64,000 nucleotides of DNA. Origin: Thiotrichales bacterium. Its GTDB lineage: Bacteria; Pseudomonadota; Gammaproteobacteria; Francisellales; CACEW01. This document shows, in pieces, positions 46,213 through 56,107 of this stretch. The stretch covers positions 206,147-270,146 of the forward strand of contig CANJVU010000001.1 of NCBI GenBank assembly GCA_947478525.1, read 5' to 3'. The translations under genes and the position numbers were made by a program. Numbering within the stretch: the first letter of the stretch is position 1; the number at the start of each line of letters is the position of its first letter. Under the pieces are notes generated by a model. The model saw nothing but the letters and a program-made list of their open reading frames with translations, was not told the DNA's origin and made no database searches.

Positions 46213-46656
46213 ATGAAAAAAATAATGCGCGCTCAGTTAAGCAAACAACTTTGCACACTTCAAGCTGCACCACCCAGTGGGTGGGTTAAGTTAATTCGCC
46301 AGGCGTTGTGCATGAGCACACGGCAGCTTGCAAAACGATTACAGGTATCACAATCCCGCATCAGTCAAATTGAAAAGAATGAAGCGCGCCAAGTCTTATC
46401 TATCAAAGCACTGAAGGACGTTGCGGAAGCATTAAACTGCCACTTATGTTATACGTTAGTGCCTAAAAAAGATCTTGAATCCATGGTGCATGACCAGGCA
46501 GAAAAAAAAGCAAAAGCTTATTTGAAAAGCGTGGAATATAGCATGGCGCTTGAGTCACAGGGAACCACGACTGAATCAAAAAAATTAATTATTGAAGAAA
46601 CCATCAAGCGTATTCTTGAAAAACCACATTTACTGTGGAATGAAGATGAAAATTAA
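46213..46656 (+). CDS. Mobile mystery protein A (HTH regulator)
   Basis: 147 residues. PPSGWVKLIRQALCMSTRQLAKRLQVSQSRISQIEKNEA (about 20-57) is the diagnostic N-terminus and XRE-type helix-turn-helix; CHLCYTLVPK follows. Members of this family always precede a Fic-domain partner and are frequent on plasmids and mobile regions, including Coxiella. It is likely the regulator or antitoxin of the pair. It overlaps the Fic gene by 17 bases. Confidence 0.92.
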   Translation: MKKIMRAQLSKQLCTLQAAPPSGWVKLIRQALCMSTRQLAKRLQVSQSRISQIEKNEARQVLSIKALKDVAEALNCHLCYTLVPKKDLESMVHDQAEKKAKAYLKSVEYSMALESQGTTTESKKLIIEETIKRILEKPHLLWNEDEN

Positions 46657-47227
46657 TTATCCTATTGGTGCAACACCACTTGACCCCGATGAAATCATCG
46701 GGTTAATTCCTCAGCATCTTATGATACAAGATGAATTGAATGAGTGGGAAGAAGCCAATATTCTGAAAGCACACCTTTGGTTGGCGCAAAAAAACCATCC
46801 CTTTTCACTGCATACTAATTTTTGCAAACAGCTACATTTGCAAATGTTCAACGAAACTTGGCAGTGGGCGGGGAAATTTAGACGCTCTGATAAAAATATT
46901 GGAATAGATTGGCATCATATTCAGGTAAGCCTGCATAATCTTTTTCAAGACATTGAGACTCAACTACAGCATCAATCATTTGAGCCAGATGAAATTGCTG
47001 CACGCTTTCACCACCGACTGGTACTGATTCATGCTTTTCCCAATGGAAATGGCAGGCACGCACGTTTAATGACGGATCTTTTTTTAAAATCGCAAAAAGC
47101 AAAACCCTTTAGTTGGGGTGCGATCAGTCTCACTAAAATGTCCAAGGTGCGTGAAACCTATATTCAAGCACTTCGCGCTGCAGATAAACATGACCATCAA
47201 CCGCTGCTGCGCTTTGTTAGATCCTAG
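46640..47227 (+). CDS. Mobile mystery protein B (Fic-domain protein)
   Basis: 195 residues from the ATG at 46640 (MKMKINYPIGATPLDPDE); a second ATG is two codons on, and the open frame reaches back to 46592. The N-terminal TPLDPDEIIGLIP and ELNEWEEANI segments are typical of the family. The Fic motif HAFPNGNGRHAR is intact (about 134-145), so AMP or another nucleotide moiety could be transferred to a target. Coupled to the preceding HTH gene, it forms a toxin-antitoxin-like module carried between 51-bp direct repeats. Confidence 0.93.
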   Translation: MKMKINYPIGATPLDPDEIIGLIPQHLMIQDELNEWEEANILKAHLWLAQKNHPFSLHTNFCKQLHLQMFNETWQWAGKFRRSDKNIGIDWHHIQVSLHNLFQDIETQLQHQSFEPDEIAARFHHRLVLIHAFPNGNGRHARLMTDLFLKSQKAKPFSWGAISLTKMSKVRETYIQALRAADKHDHQPLLRFVRS

Positions 47228-47241
47228 AAATTTATCTATTA

Positions 47242-47292
47242 GCTAACCATACACCGATGGTTCACCCGGCGGGCGGGTTTTGAAGCGGCGAT
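47242..47292. repeat. 51-bp direct repeat, proximal copy (3' end of acyltransferase gene)
   Basis: Identical to 46050-46100; see that entry. It encodes the C-terminal residues RRFKTRPPGEPSVYG and stop of the acyltransferase on the minus strand. Confidence 0.92.
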
Positions 47293-48157
47293 GCGCCCAG
47301 AGGTATTGATCGGGGAATTGGCGGGCATGGGCTTCGATGACGTGATTAAAGCGCGCAGCATCGGCAACTTCATGGCCTACGGGGAAGTTTTCAAACGCGG
47401 GCGAGACGTGAATTTCGTAGCTTTTATTGTCGGCGCTGCGGTTATACATCACGGGGACAAATTTGGCTTTGCCGGCTTTGGTAAGCCAGGCGGTGGCTTT
47501 TACTGTTGCGGTGGGAATATTGAAAAATGGCGCGAATACGCTGCGGTCGGCACCAAAATCTTGATCTGGCGCGTAGAACAAGGTTTTACCGGCATGCAGA
47601 CAGCGCACCATATCACGCATGTCTTTACGTGGAACGGCTTGCGCATTATAGCGTTTACGGCACCCCGCCATCATCGCTTCATAAACGGGATTGTTGTGTT
47701 TTTGATACACCAGGGCATAGTGGCGCAAGGTGCCAAAATGCCGACCGACCATTTCCAGACAGGTGAAGTGCGCGCAGGCGACGATCACGCCTTGGCCGGT
47801 GGCTTCAGCGGCCAGGTAATTGTCCCAGCCGATCATTTTAATGGGGATTTTGTTAAAGCGGCGATCGCTCATCCACCACGCCATCATGGTTTCTACCCCT
47901 CCCATGCCCATCGATTCAAAGGTTTTGCGCAATAATACGTGATGTTGTGGTTTGGATAATTCGGGAAAGCACAGCCGCAAGTTGGTTGCGGCAATCCGCT
48001 TACGACGCGGCGCCAGATGCATGCCGAGTCGGCCAATCCAACGCCCCACGGTTAATTGCCAGGTATACGGCAACAACACAAATAAGCGAATAAAGCCAAT
48101 GCCTAACAGCAATGGCCAATATTTCGGATTAATCCACCAGAGCCAGCGAACAATCAT
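47243..48157 (-). CDS. lpxL: Lipid A biosynthesis acyltransferase (LpxL/LpxM family)
   Basis: 304 residues, full length. N-terminal membrane segment (about 14-36), the HX4E active site in ACAHFTCLEMVG (about 126-137), and YAPDQDFGADRSVFAPFF followed by PTATVKATAWL. It transfers a secondary acyl chain to Kdo-lipid IVA at the inner membrane; whether lauroyl or myristoyl is not readable. It overlaps ppiD by four bases. The last 16 codons are duplicated on the far side of an inserted cassette, so this end of the protein may have been supplied by the element. Confidence 0.9.
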   Translation of the reverse strand: MIVRWLWWINPKYWPLLLGIGFIRLFVLLPYTWQLTVGRWIGRLGMHLAPRRKRIAATNLRLCFPELSKPQHHVLLRKTFESMGMGGVETMMAWWMSDRRFNKIPIKMIGWDNYLAAEATGQGVIVACAHFTCLEMVGRHFGTLRHYALVYQKHNNPVYEAMMAGCRKRYNAQAVPRKDMRDMVRCLHAGKTLFYAPDQDFGADRSVFAPFFNIPTATVKATAWLTKAGKAKFVPVMYNRSADNKSYEIHVSPAFENFPVGHEVADAARFNHVIEAHARQFPDQYLWAHRRFKTRPPGEPSVYG

Positions 48158-50001
48158 GGCGCTTGGGTCTGAATCTTAGCGTTAGCTTGTAACGCCGCCA
48201 AATAGGCTTGATAGGTTTGCTGCGCGAACCAGTTTTGCAACATGTACTGATAAACCTGCGTAGATTTTGCATCGACAACACCTGGGGTTACGGAAGTCAA
48301 TTGAAACACGGCATAACCCTGATCTGTCGCCACCATACCAACCACCGGTGCGGCACCGGGTAATGATTGGTTAAACACGGCTTGCAATAAGCTTGCATTG
48401 ACTTTTTTATTGGTCCGTTGCGCCGACTTCACGCGCACCCAAGTCAAATGATTTTGCTGGGCGATGCTGCTGGGCTTGGCACCCTTTTGCAACTGTTGCT
48501 GAACGGTTTGCGCCAGCACTTGCGCAGCTTGATTTGCGGCTTGTTGTTGCAACGTTGCTAGTATTTTAGTTTTCACTGCCTCCAGTGGCAATTGATGCGC
48601 CGGATAATCTTGCGCTATACGCACCACAACGGCTTGTGTGTTATCCAACATAATGACGTTGCTGTTATTGGCTTGCGTCAAGACGGAATCACTAAACGCC
48701 GCTTGAATCACTTGTGGGTTAGCCGCAATGCCTTTGCCACCATTTTTGCCAAACGGTTCGGTAGTTTGGATCGTCAGATGTAATTCTTTAGCTGCCGCAG
48801 TCAAGGAATCGGGATGTTCGTAAGTAATATTGGCCAGGTCTTCACCGATTTTATTAAAGCGTGCTTTCGCTGCTTGCGCTTGCAATTGCTGGATCACTTG
48901 ATTTTTCACTTGCGCATAGCTTTGTTGTTGCAACGGCTTCATACCCGTTAACTCAATGATCTGCAAGCCATAAGTGGTTTTTACTGGTGCCGAGACAGCA
49001 CCTACTTTGGTTAACGCAAAGGCAGCATCTTGGAACGCACCGGGAATGTCGCCCATTTTGACCCAACCAATAGCACCGCCTTTTTTAGCGGAAATTGGAT
49101 CCGTAGAATATTGCTGCGCCAACGAGGCGAAGGATTTGCCTTGTTGCAACGCTTGGGCAATTTTATCTGCGGTCGCGGTGTCAGTGGCATTTAAGGTAAT
49201 TTGCGATAATTGACGTTGTGCCGGTGTGGCAAAACTGGCCAGATGTTGTTGATAATAGGCCTCTGCATCAGCATCGGCCACTTTAATATTTTTTTCAATT
49301 TGCGCCAAGGACAATTGCAGATAGGATAACTTCACCTGCTCCGGCGCCATATAATCAGAGAGATGCGCTTGATAGTATTGCTGTATTTGTTGATCGGCAA
49401 TGTTAACCGTTTTCAAAAATGCGCCGGCAGAAATCTGTGCATAGCCAAATGAACGTTGCTCTGTTTGCAAGGCACCGAATTGGTTGGTTTCATTGGGCAA
49501 CGCGAAATCGCTGACAATCACGCCGATGCGATATTGATTAATCAACGCATTATCGCTCAACTCTTGACGTAAATCGTTGGTGGTCAAATTCAAGTTTTGC
49601 AGCAATTGTTGGTACAGCTGCATCGAAAACTTACCGTTTTGTTGCAATTCCGGTAACTGATAAATCGCTTGATCGATCTGTGCTTCGGTAATGGTAATGC
49701 CGGCTTGCTTGGCACTTTGCAATAACAATTGCTGCTTGATCAAGCTATTGAGTGTTTGTTGCTTCAACTGCGCAGTAGGCGTTGGTTGTTGCGGATTTTG
49801 TTGATTACTTACCTGTTGATACAGTTGATTGAACTGCGTTTGGGAAATGCCCACACCATTGACTTTAGCGACGTTATTTTGCCCGGCACCCATATCGGTC
49901 AGGTAATAGCTGATGCCCCATAAGGCAAACATAACGCAGATCACCACGACAATAAGCCATGTGAGCCAACCTGAAGTGCGGTCGCGAAGATTCTGTAACA
50001 T
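48154..50001 (-). CDS. ppiD: Periplasmic chaperone/PPIase-like PpiD
   Basis: 615 residues from the ATG at 50001 (MLQNLRDRTSGWLTWLIV), with GGGAG six bases upstream. One transmembrane helix (about 12-34) anchors it in the inner membrane. A SurA-like N-domain (Gln-rich, 40-240) precedes a parvulin domain (about 250-360: QLSQITLNAT... KKGGAIGWVKMGDIPGAFQDAAF). PpiD works with YfgM at SecYEG. It follows the lon-hupB-tRNA region as usual, although csbD-like and epimerase genes intervene. Confidence 0.94.
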   Translation of the reverse strand: MLQNLRDRTSGWLTWLIVVVICVMFALWGISYYLTDMGAGQNNVAKVNGVGISQTQFNQLYQQVSNQQNPQQPTPTAQLKQQTLNSLIKQQLLLQSAKQAGITITEAQIDQAIYQLPELQQNGKFSMQLYQQLLQNLNLTTNDLRQELSDNALINQYRIGVIVSDFALPNETNQFGALQTEQRSFGYAQISAGAFLKTVNIADQQIQQYYQAHLSDYMAPEQVKLSYLQLSLAQIEKNIKVADADAEAYYQQHLASFATPAQRQLSQITLNATDTATADKIAQALQQGKSFASLAQQYSTDPISAKKGGAIGWVKMGDIPGAFQDAAFALTKVGAVSAPVKTTYGLQIIELTGMKPLQQQSYAQVKNQVIQQLQAQAAKARFNKIGEDLANITYEHPDSLTAAAKELHLTIQTTEPFGKNGGKGIAANPQVIQAAFSDSVLTQANNSNVIMLDNTQAVVVRIAQDYPAHQLPLEAVKTKILATLQQQAANQAAQVLAQTVQQQLQKGAKPSSIAQQNHLTWVRVKSAQRTNKKVNASLLQAVFNQSLPGAAPVVGMVATDQGYAVFQLTSVTPGVVDAKSTQVYQYMLQNWFAQQTYQAYLAALQANAKIQTQAP

Positions 50002-50139
50002 GATCAACTCCCAAATAGTGACAAGCAATGCACGCATTGTAAAGAAAACCAAAGCAAAACAAAAGCGCAACCTGTTAATAGTTTCTCTTCACAATATTGA
50101 CAATTATCAACGCAAAAGAGGGTTGTTTCTCTTATGCTA

Positions 50140-50168
50140 AAAAAACCTTAGGGTTACACCCCCTAAGG
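50140..50168 (-). terminator. Hairpin and T-run upstream of the CsbD-like gene
   Basis: CCTTAGGG / CCCTAAGG stem (50146-50168) that on the minus strand runs into a T-run. It would stop minus-strand transcripts before ppiD. On the plus strand it sits in the leader of the CsbD-like gene. Confidence 0.6.
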
Positions 50169-50205
50169 TAAAACCATCGCAACCACTTCATTTAGGAGAA
50201 CTGTC

Positions 50206-50607
50206 ATGAATAAAGCAATTTTTCAAGGTAATTGGAATGAGATTAAAGGAAAAATCCAACGCGAATGGGGCAATTTAACCCAAAATGATTTGACCAAAAT
50301 TGAAGGCGACAGTAATGCTCTATTTGGTATTGTGGAAAAACAATACGGCTATACTAAAGAAGAAGCCGAGAAAAAAGTTAATGATTTTCTCAATAAAATG
50401 ATGCCTGATAAAAAAAATGAGCGCGAAAACACAAATCAACCATCCAGCTATTGGTCTACCTTTACCAGAAAAATAAAAAATATTGCAGATAGCTATACTT
50501 CTGCATTCGCCGCTAAGATTCAAGAAGAACCGCTGGCTGCAGCAGGGCTTTTAGCTTCCTCCGGCATGATCCTAGGTTACTTACTGCACCGAAAACGACT
50601 CAGTTAA
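50206..50607 (+). CDS. CsbD-like stress protein with membrane-anchored C-terminus
   Basis: 133 residues. The N-terminal 60 residues match CsbD (FQGNWNEIKGKIQREWGNLTQNDLTKIEGD). The C-terminus has a short ElaB/DUF883-like end: EEPLAAAGLLASSGMILGYLLHRKR, a hydrophobic segment followed by basic residues, which may attach it to the inner membrane. CsbD proteins are general stress proteins of unknown action. Strong Shine-Dalgarno (TAGGAG). A monocistronic unit with its own terminator, on the strand opposite to its neighbours. Confidence 0.85.
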   Translation: MNKAIFQGNWNEIKGKIQREWGNLTQNDLTKIEGDSNALFGIVEKQYGYTKEEAEKKVNDFLNKMMPDKKNERENTNQPSSYWSTFTRKIKNIADSYTSAFAAKIQEEPLAAAGLLASSGMILGYLLHRKRLS

Positions 50608-50630
50608 ACTTCTGATATTGTATGGTTAAG

Positions 50631-50677
50631 GTGCCTGAATACGGTTGACGTGATTAACAAATTCAGGCACTTTTATT
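50631..50677 (+). terminator. Terminator of the CsbD-like gene
   Basis: Ten-base stem GTGCCTGAAT / ATTCAGGCAC with a 20-base loop, followed by TTTTATT. It starts 24 bases past the stop codon. Confidence 0.85.
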
Positions 50678-50706
50678 ACGCTTTTAATTTTAAAAAAAGT
50701 GCAATC

Positions 50707-51594
50707 TTAAGAAATAAGGTACTCAATAACAGAATGATATTTTGGTTTCCACGCCAATTCTCTACGAGCTTTGTCTGCACACACACGGCTATTGCAGCCT
50801 AAGCCATAGGTGGCATGCTCATAACCCCATTCTGCGACGGCTTCGGCATGAGACCAATTTTCTGATTTGCCAAGACCCAGGCGTTGGGCAATCGCCATGG
50901 TCATCTCCACAAAAGCTGCAGAGCCACTTTCAACGAAATAGAAACTACCTGCTGGCGCTTTGGTTAACGCAAGCAGATACAACTCAGCAACATCATGGAT
51001 ATGAACATTCGACCAGATATTCAACCCTTTACCCACATGTCGAACTACACCACTTTTTTGCGCTTGTTTGATCAAACGCGGCAATTGCACACTGTCTTTA
51101 TTGACCCCAAGCCCCGCACCATAAATCAGGCTATTACACAAAATCACCGACTTCACATTACGCTTGGCAGCATCCATCACCAACCGATCTAAGGCTACGC
51201 GCGGCGCCTTCAAGGGGCTGGGGTCAATCGGTGTGGTTTCATCAAAAATCTTGGTAGAAGCGAACTCACCCCGTGCATCATCTCCCACTAAGCTGCTGCC
51301 GCTGGTATGAAGCAATACTTTACCAGATCCGGCCAACCCTTCAATCAAAGCCTCTACTGCCATCAGATTATCAGAGCTGGCCGCATTGATCACGGCATCG
51401 GACCATTGTGCATTTGCAATGAGAATATCACGATCACTTAAATTTCCCACTATCGGTTGAATTCCCATTGCGGTGAGCTTTTCTGCCTTCTCAGACGTAC
51501 GCACCAGCCCTCTAATTTCATGGCCTTCTGCCAAAAGCCGTGCAGCGACTGAGCCACCAATAAAACCCGTTACACCGGTAAAGAAAATTTTCAT
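50707..51594 (-). CDS. NAD(P)-dependent epimerase/dehydratase (extended SDR)
   Basis: 295 residues from the ATG at 51594, which has AAGG six bases upstream. The Rossmann motif TGVTGFIGGSVAARL (about 6-20) and an atypical active-site region (LCNSLIYGAGLG) place it among atypical/extended SDRs; the Ser of LLHTSGSSLVG is also present. Substrate unknown. It is inserted between the tRNA genes and the CsbD-like gene, where the Legionellales order usually continues to ppiD. Confidence 0.85.
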   Translation of the reverse strand: MKIFFTGVTGFIGGSVAARLLAEGHEIRGLVRTSEKAEKLTAMGIQPIVGNLSDRDILIANAQWSDAVINAASSDNLMAVEALIEGLAGSGKVLLHTSGSSLVGDDARGEFASTKIFDETTPIDPSPLKAPRVALDRLVMDAAKRNVKSVILCNSLIYGAGLGVNKDSVQLPRLIKQAQKSGVVRHVGKGLNIWSNVHIHDVAELYLLALTKAPAGSFYFVESGSAAFVEMTMAIAQRLGLGKSENWSHAEAVAEWGYEHATYGLGCNSRVCADKARRELAWKPKYHSVIEYLIS

Positions 51595-51703
51595 AGTCAT
51601 CCTTTTTTAATATGCACGCTTTTTAAAATTTTCTCAAAAAAAAGGCTTCCAAGGGGTTTTTCTTTAGTTTTGAGGACTAAAGGAAACTCTTGAAAGCCGT
51701 GAT

Positions 51704-51780
<77 letters not shown>

Positions 51781-51786
51781 TAATCG

Positions 51787-51862
51787 TGGTGGGTGTTGTA
51801 GGGATCGAACCTACGACATTCGCCTTGTAAGGGCGACGCTCTCCCAGCTGAGCTAAACACCC
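51787..51862 (-). tRNA. tRNA-Val (TAC)
   Basis: 76 bases including encoded CCA. Acceptor GGGTGTT pairs with AACACCC, D-loop AGCTCAGCTGGGAGAGC, anticodon TAC in CCTTACAAG, T-loop GGTTCGATCC. It lies between hupB and tRNA-Asp, probably cotranscribed with hupB. Confidence 0.97.
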
Positions 51863-51875
51863 AAAAAACCGAAGC

Positions 51876-52148
51876 TTATTGTACGCTATCTTTTAGCGTT
51901 TTACCAGCTTTAAATCCAGGAATTTTCGCGGCAGCGATTTTAATGGTTTCACCGGTACGTGGGTTACGACCATTGCGCGCAGCGCGTTTTTTCACGGAAA
52001 AGGCACCGAAGCCTACCAGCGCAACGGTGTCGCCTTTTTTCAATGCTTTGGTAACAACCGCGATGGTTGCATCTAAAATGCGGCCAGCCAATACTTTAGA
52101 GGTGTCTGAACCGGCAGCAATGGAATCGATCAATTCTGATTTATTCAC
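51876..52148 (-). CDS. hupB: DNA-binding protein HU-beta
   Basis: 90 residues from a GTG at 52148 (encoding MNKSELID), with AAGGA seven bases upstream; the open frame extends to 52208 but the family starts here. The DNA-binding arm [14 protein letters not shown] and the core [13 protein letters not shown] are intact. HU bends and compacts DNA. It follows lon, as in E. coli. Confidence 0.97.
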   Translation of the reverse strand: MNKSELIDSIAAGSDTSKVLAGRILDATIAVVTKALKKGDTVALVGFGAFSVKKRAARNGRNPRTGETIKIAAAKIPGFKAGKTLKDSVQ

Positions 52149-52265
52149 AAGAGTATCCTTTTTTAGTTTATATAACGAGTTTATATGAACAACAGCGGTA
52201 AAAATCAAGTGTCATCTCAATGACGCAGCATTTATACCAGCACCGCTCTCACGGTGTCAAGCGGT

Positions 52266-54686
52266 TTATGTAGCCTTTTTAGTTTTTTTTACCAATACTC
52301 GCTTTTTTGGCTTCTTTGGAGGCATGGCTTTGACTTTTTGCGCCAAGGCAATATCCAATACCTGATCAATCCAACGTACCGGCACAATGCGTAAATTATC
52401 GGTGATGGCGCTGGGGATTTCTTTCAAATCAGGCTCATTCTCTGCCGGAATCAATACCGTTTTGATGCCGCCACGACGCGCCGCCAACAATTTCTCTTTC
52501 AGCCCACCAATCGGTAACACTTCGCCACGCAAGGTGATTTCACCGGTCATTGCTACATCGGCCCTCACCGGAATACCTGACAATACCGATACCAGCGCCG
52601 TACACATAGCCACGCCAGCACTCGGACCATCTTTTGGCGTCGCGCCTTCGGGCACATGAACATGTAAGTCAAATTTTTGATAAAAATCATCAGAAATACC
52701 ATACGTACGCGCACGGCTACGCACCACGGTAATCGCGGCTTTTATCGACTCCTGCATCACTTCACCGAGCTTACCCGTACTGATTAAAGCGCCTTTACCA
52801 GGAACCGCCGCGGCTTCAATCGTCAATAATTCACCGCCGACTTCGGTCCACGCCAGTCCGGTGACCTGGCCAATTTGGTTGGCTTCTTCCGCCACGCCAT
52901 AACGGTAGCGTTTCACACCCAAATATGTTTCGAGATTTCCCGAGGTAATATGTACTTTTTTGGTTTTACCCAACAAAATCTCTTTCACCACTTTGCGACA
53001 CAACTTATCGATTTCGCGCTCTAAACTTCTCACGCCCGCTTCACGGGTGTAATAGCGAATGATATCCAGCATGACGCTATCATCAACGTGAATCTCAGGG
53101 GATTTTAGACCAGAAGACTTGCGGTGTTTTTCCATCAAATAACGCTTGGCAATTTGTAACTTTTCATCTTCGGTATAACCCGCCAAACGAATTACTTCCA
53201 TCCGATCCAACAGGGGCAAAGGAATATCCATCGAGTTCGCCGTTGCCACAAACATCACATCCGATAAATCATAGTCCACTTCTAAATAGTGGTCACTGAA
53301 GGTATGGTTTTGCTCAGGATCCAACACTTCCAATAGTGCGGAACTGGGGTCACCGCGAGAATCCGTGGTCATTTTGTCGATTTCATCAAGCAAAAATAAC
53401 GGGTTTTTGGTACCGACGGATGCCAATTTTTGAATAATTTTACCCGGCAACGAACCAATGTAAGTGCGACGATGGCCGCGGATTTCGGCTTCATCACGTA
53501 CGCCACCCAAGGCCACCCGCACAAATTTACGACCGGTGGCTTTGGCAATAGATGCTCCCAGCGAGGTTTTACCTACCCCTGGCGGCCCCACCAAACATAA
53601 AATCGGTCCTTTCATTTTGCTGACGCGTTGTTGCACCGCCAGATGTTCCAGAATACGTTCTTTGACTTTATCCAGACCATAATGATCGTCATTTAAAATC
53701 TTTTCCGCCAGCGGTAAATCTTTTTTGATTTTAGACGCGTGATGCCACGGCACTTGTAACAGCCAATCAATATAGTTGCGACTCACCGAAGCTTCTGCCG
53801 CCATCGGTGACATGGTTTTCAGTTTCTTCAGCTCTGACAGGGCTTTTTCAAATGCCTGTTTGGGCATTTTAGCGGCTTTGATTTTTTTCTCCAGACGCTC
53901 GGTTTCAGTTTCACCTTCGCCGCTTAGTTCGCCCATTTCTTTTTGAATGGCTTTAAGCTGTTCGTTGAGGTAATACTCACGCTGATTTTTTTCCATTTGT
54001 TTTTTAACGCGACCACGGATGCCTTTTTCGACATGCAGAATATCGATTTCGCCTTCCATCAATTTCATCAGCAAGGCAATACGGGCTTTCAAATCTAGGT
54101 TTTCTAAGATGCGCTGACGTTCTTCAATTTTCAAAGTCATGTGCGCAGCAATGGTATCGACTAAGCGCGTGGCATCGTCAATACCTGATAGTGCAGAAAT
54201 CACTTCCGGTGGGATTTTACGGTTCAATTTAACGTATTGATCAAACTGTGCCACCAATGAACGCAATAACGCTTCATAATCGGCATCCGCAGCGGTGAAA
54301 GGTTTATTGTCCGGCAACAAGGACAACTCCGCCTGCAAGAATTTTTTCTCGGCGGTATATTGATTAATGGTGGCACGCTCGCCTCCTTCCACCAGAATTT
54401 TTAAAGTACCGTCAGGCAGACGCAGTAATTGTAAAATACTGGCAATGGTTCCGATTTTGTAGAGATTATCCGGTGCGGGCTCTTCTTCACCAGAACTTTG
54501 CTGCGCCAACACAAATATTTTTTGTTTGGCCGCCATTGCAGCCTCAATGGCATGCACTGAGCGGGAACGACCGACAAATAAGGGAATAATCATGTGTGGA
54601 TATACCACCACGTCGCGTAATGGCAAGACGGGTAATATTAATTTTTCGCCTACAAGTGTAGGAGTAACGGTTGTTTCTTGCGTCAT
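52266..54686 (-). CDS. lon: ATP-dependent protease Lon
   Basis: 806 residues from the ATG at 54686 (MTQETTVTP), preferred over one ten codons earlier. LON substrate-binding domain (about 15-210), AAA+ module with Walker [10 protein letters not shown] and Walker [11 protein letters not shown], and the S16 protease domain with catalytic Ser in DGPSAGVAM and Lys in [13 protein letters not shown] Lys-rich tail ([16 protein letters not shown]) extends the C-terminus. It degrades misfolded and regulatory proteins. Confidence 0.97.
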   Translation of the reverse strand: MTQETTVTPTLVGEKLILPVLPLRDVVVYPHMIIPLFVGRSRSVHAIEAAMAAKQKIFVLAQQSSGEEEPAPDNLYKIGTIASILQLLRLPDGTLKILVEGGERATINQYTAEKKFLQAELSLLPDNKPFTAADADYEALLRSLVAQFDQYVKLNRKIPPEVISALSGIDDATRLVDTIAAHMTLKIEERQRILENLDLKARIALLMKLMEGEIDILHVEKGIRGRVKKQMEKNQREYYLNEQLKAIQKEMGELSGEGETETERLEKKIKAAKMPKQAFEKALSELKKLKTMSPMAAEASVSRNYIDWLLQVPWHHASKIKKDLPLAEKILNDDHYGLDKVKERILEHLAVQQRVSKMKGPILCLVGPPGVGKTSLGASIAKATGRKFVRVALGGVRDEAEIRGHRRTYIGSLPGKIIQKLASVGTKNPLFLLDEIDKMTTDSRGDPSSALLEVLDPEQNHTFSDHYLEVDYDLSDVMFVATANSMDIPLPLLDRMEVIRLAGYTEDEKLQIAKRYLMEKHRKSSGLKSPEIHVDDSVMLDIIRYYTREAGVRSLEREIDKLCRKVVKEILLGKTKKVHITSGNLETYLGVKRYRYGVAEEANQIGQVTGLAWTEVGGELLTIEAAAVPGKGALISTGKLGEVMQESIKAAITVVRSRARTYGISDDFYQKFDLHVHVPEGATPKDGPSAGVAMCTALVSVLSGIPVRADVAMTGEITLRGEVLPIGGLKEKLLAARRGGIKTVLIPAENEPDLKEIPSAITDNLRIVPVRWIDQVLDIALAQKVKAMPPKKPKKRVLVKKTKKAT

Positions 54687-54720
54687 GAGATTCTCTTCAA
54701 TTTTATACTGTGGCAAGGCT

Positions 54721-54784
54721 CTCTTTCACCCCTCCCCCTTGTGAGAGAGGTCGGAAAACCGAAGGTTTCGAGAGAGAAGGGGGA
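54721..54784. repeat. Palindromic repeat between lon and clpX
   Basis: 64 bases with terminal CCCCCTT / AAGGGGG pairing and an internal TCGGAAAACCGA hairpin, ending two bases short of the clpX stop. It is homologous to the copy inside ygfZ at 42076-42126. On the minus strand it may act as a clpX terminator or mRNA stabiliser. Confidence 0.7.
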
Positions 54785-54786
54785 AA

Positions 54787-56091
54787 TTACCCAACCAACC
54801 GTTGCTGTTGCTGATCTTTCATCACCAATAATGGCGGTTTTGTTCCTGCAATGACGTCTTTATCCACCACCACTTTTGCAACGTTTTCAATCGCGGGCAA
54901 GTTAAACATGGTATCCAGCAACGCCTGTTCTAAAATCGAACGTAAGCCACGGGCGCCGGTTTTATTTTTCATTGCGCGCTTAGCGGCTTCATGAATGGCT
55001 TCTTCTTTAAATTCAATGTCAACACCTTCCAGTTCAAACAAGCGTTGATATTGTTTTACCAAAGCGTTTCTCGGTTCCGTCAAAATACGCACCAAGGAAG
55101 CTTCATCCAACTCCTCCAATGTTGCCACAATCGGCAAACGACCGATAAACTCAGGAATTAAGCCAAACTTAACCAAGTCACCTGGCTCAACCAGAGCCAA
55201 TAATTCGGTATGAGATTTTTTGTTTTCTTCACTGGGAATATCTGCACCAAAGCCCATGCCGGATTTCTTGGTACGCTGCAGAATCACTTTATCCAAGGAT
55301 TCAAACGCCCCACCGCAAATAAACAAAATACCCGAGGTGTCGATTTGCTCAAATTCCTGCTGCGGATGTTTGCGTCCGCCTTTGGGAGGAATTTGCGCGA
55401 TGGTACCTTCAATCAATTTTAACAGCGCTTGTTGTACGCCTTCACCGGACACGTCACGGGTAATTGAAGGGTTCTCCGATTTACGCGCAATTTTGTCCAC
55501 CTCATCAATGTAGATGATACCATGTTGCGCTTTCTCAACGTTGTAATCCGCATTCTGCAATAATTTTTGAATCACGTTCTCAACGTCTTCACCGACATAA
55601 CCGGCTTCGGTCAAAGTGGTCGCATCAGCCATGGCAAATGGCACATTCAAAAATTTCGCCAAGGTCTGCGCCAACAAGGTTTTACCAGAACCCGTCGGGC
55701 CGATCAGTAAAATATTACTTTTACCCAAGATATCATCTTTATTTGAGTTTTTTAACCGAATACGTTTGTAATGATTATAAACCGCCACCGACAAAATTTT
55801 CTTCGGGGTATCTTGGCCAATGACGTATTGATCCAAAAATGCTTTCACCTCAATTGGTGTCGGCATTTTAGGCGATTCCTCCACCGAAACCACGGGGCTG
55901 GCAGTAATATCTTCGGAAATGATGTCATTACATAACGCGATACACTCATTGCACACAAACACCGAAGGACCGGCAATCAATTTTTTGACTTCGTGCTGGC
56001 TTTTACCACAAAAAGAACAGGTCATCATTTTACCGCCGCCAGACCCACCACCAGCGCCGCTGCCGTCTACTTCTTTAATTTTTTTTGACAT
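54787..56091 (-). CDS. clpX: ClpXP unfoldase subunit ClpX
   Basis: 434 residues. N-terminal C4 zinc-binding domain ([11 protein letters not shown]...[10 protein letters not shown]), Walker [13 protein letters not shown], Walker [11 protein letters not shown], the [18 protein letters not shown] pore-loop region and ClpP-binding loop GFGAD. A Gly/Ser-rich run ([11 protein letters not shown]) precedes the zinc domain. It unfolds substrates for ClpP, whose gene is 16 bases upstream. Confidence 0.97.
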   Translation of the reverse strand: MSKKIKEVDGSGAGGGSGGGKMMTCSFCGKSQHEVKKLIAGPSVFVCNECIALCNDIISEDITASPVVSVEESPKMPTPIEVKAFLDQYVIGQDTPKKILSVAVYNHYKRIRLKNSNKDDILGKSNILLIGPTGSGKTLLAQTLAKFLNVPFAMADATTLTEAGYVGEDVENVIQKLLQNADYNVEKAQHGIIYIDEVDKIARKSENPSITRDVSGEGVQQALLKLIEGTIAQIPPKGGRKHPQQEFEQIDTSGILFICGGAFESLDKVILQRTKKSGMGFGADIPSEENKKSHTELLALVEPGDLVKFGLIPEFIGRLPIVATLEELDEASLVRILTEPRNALVKQYQRLFELEGVDIEFKEEAIHEAAKRAMKNKTGARGLRSILEQALLDTMFNLPAIENVAKVVVDKDVIAGTKPPLLVMKDQQQQRLVG

Positions 56092-56107
56092 GCTTTACCC
56101 GTTTTTA

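Noticed and set aside
47291..47935. Open frame of 214 codons on the plus strand
   Set aside because: It is the antisense of the lpxL-like gene; the minus-strand product matches a known family and the plus-strand product does not.
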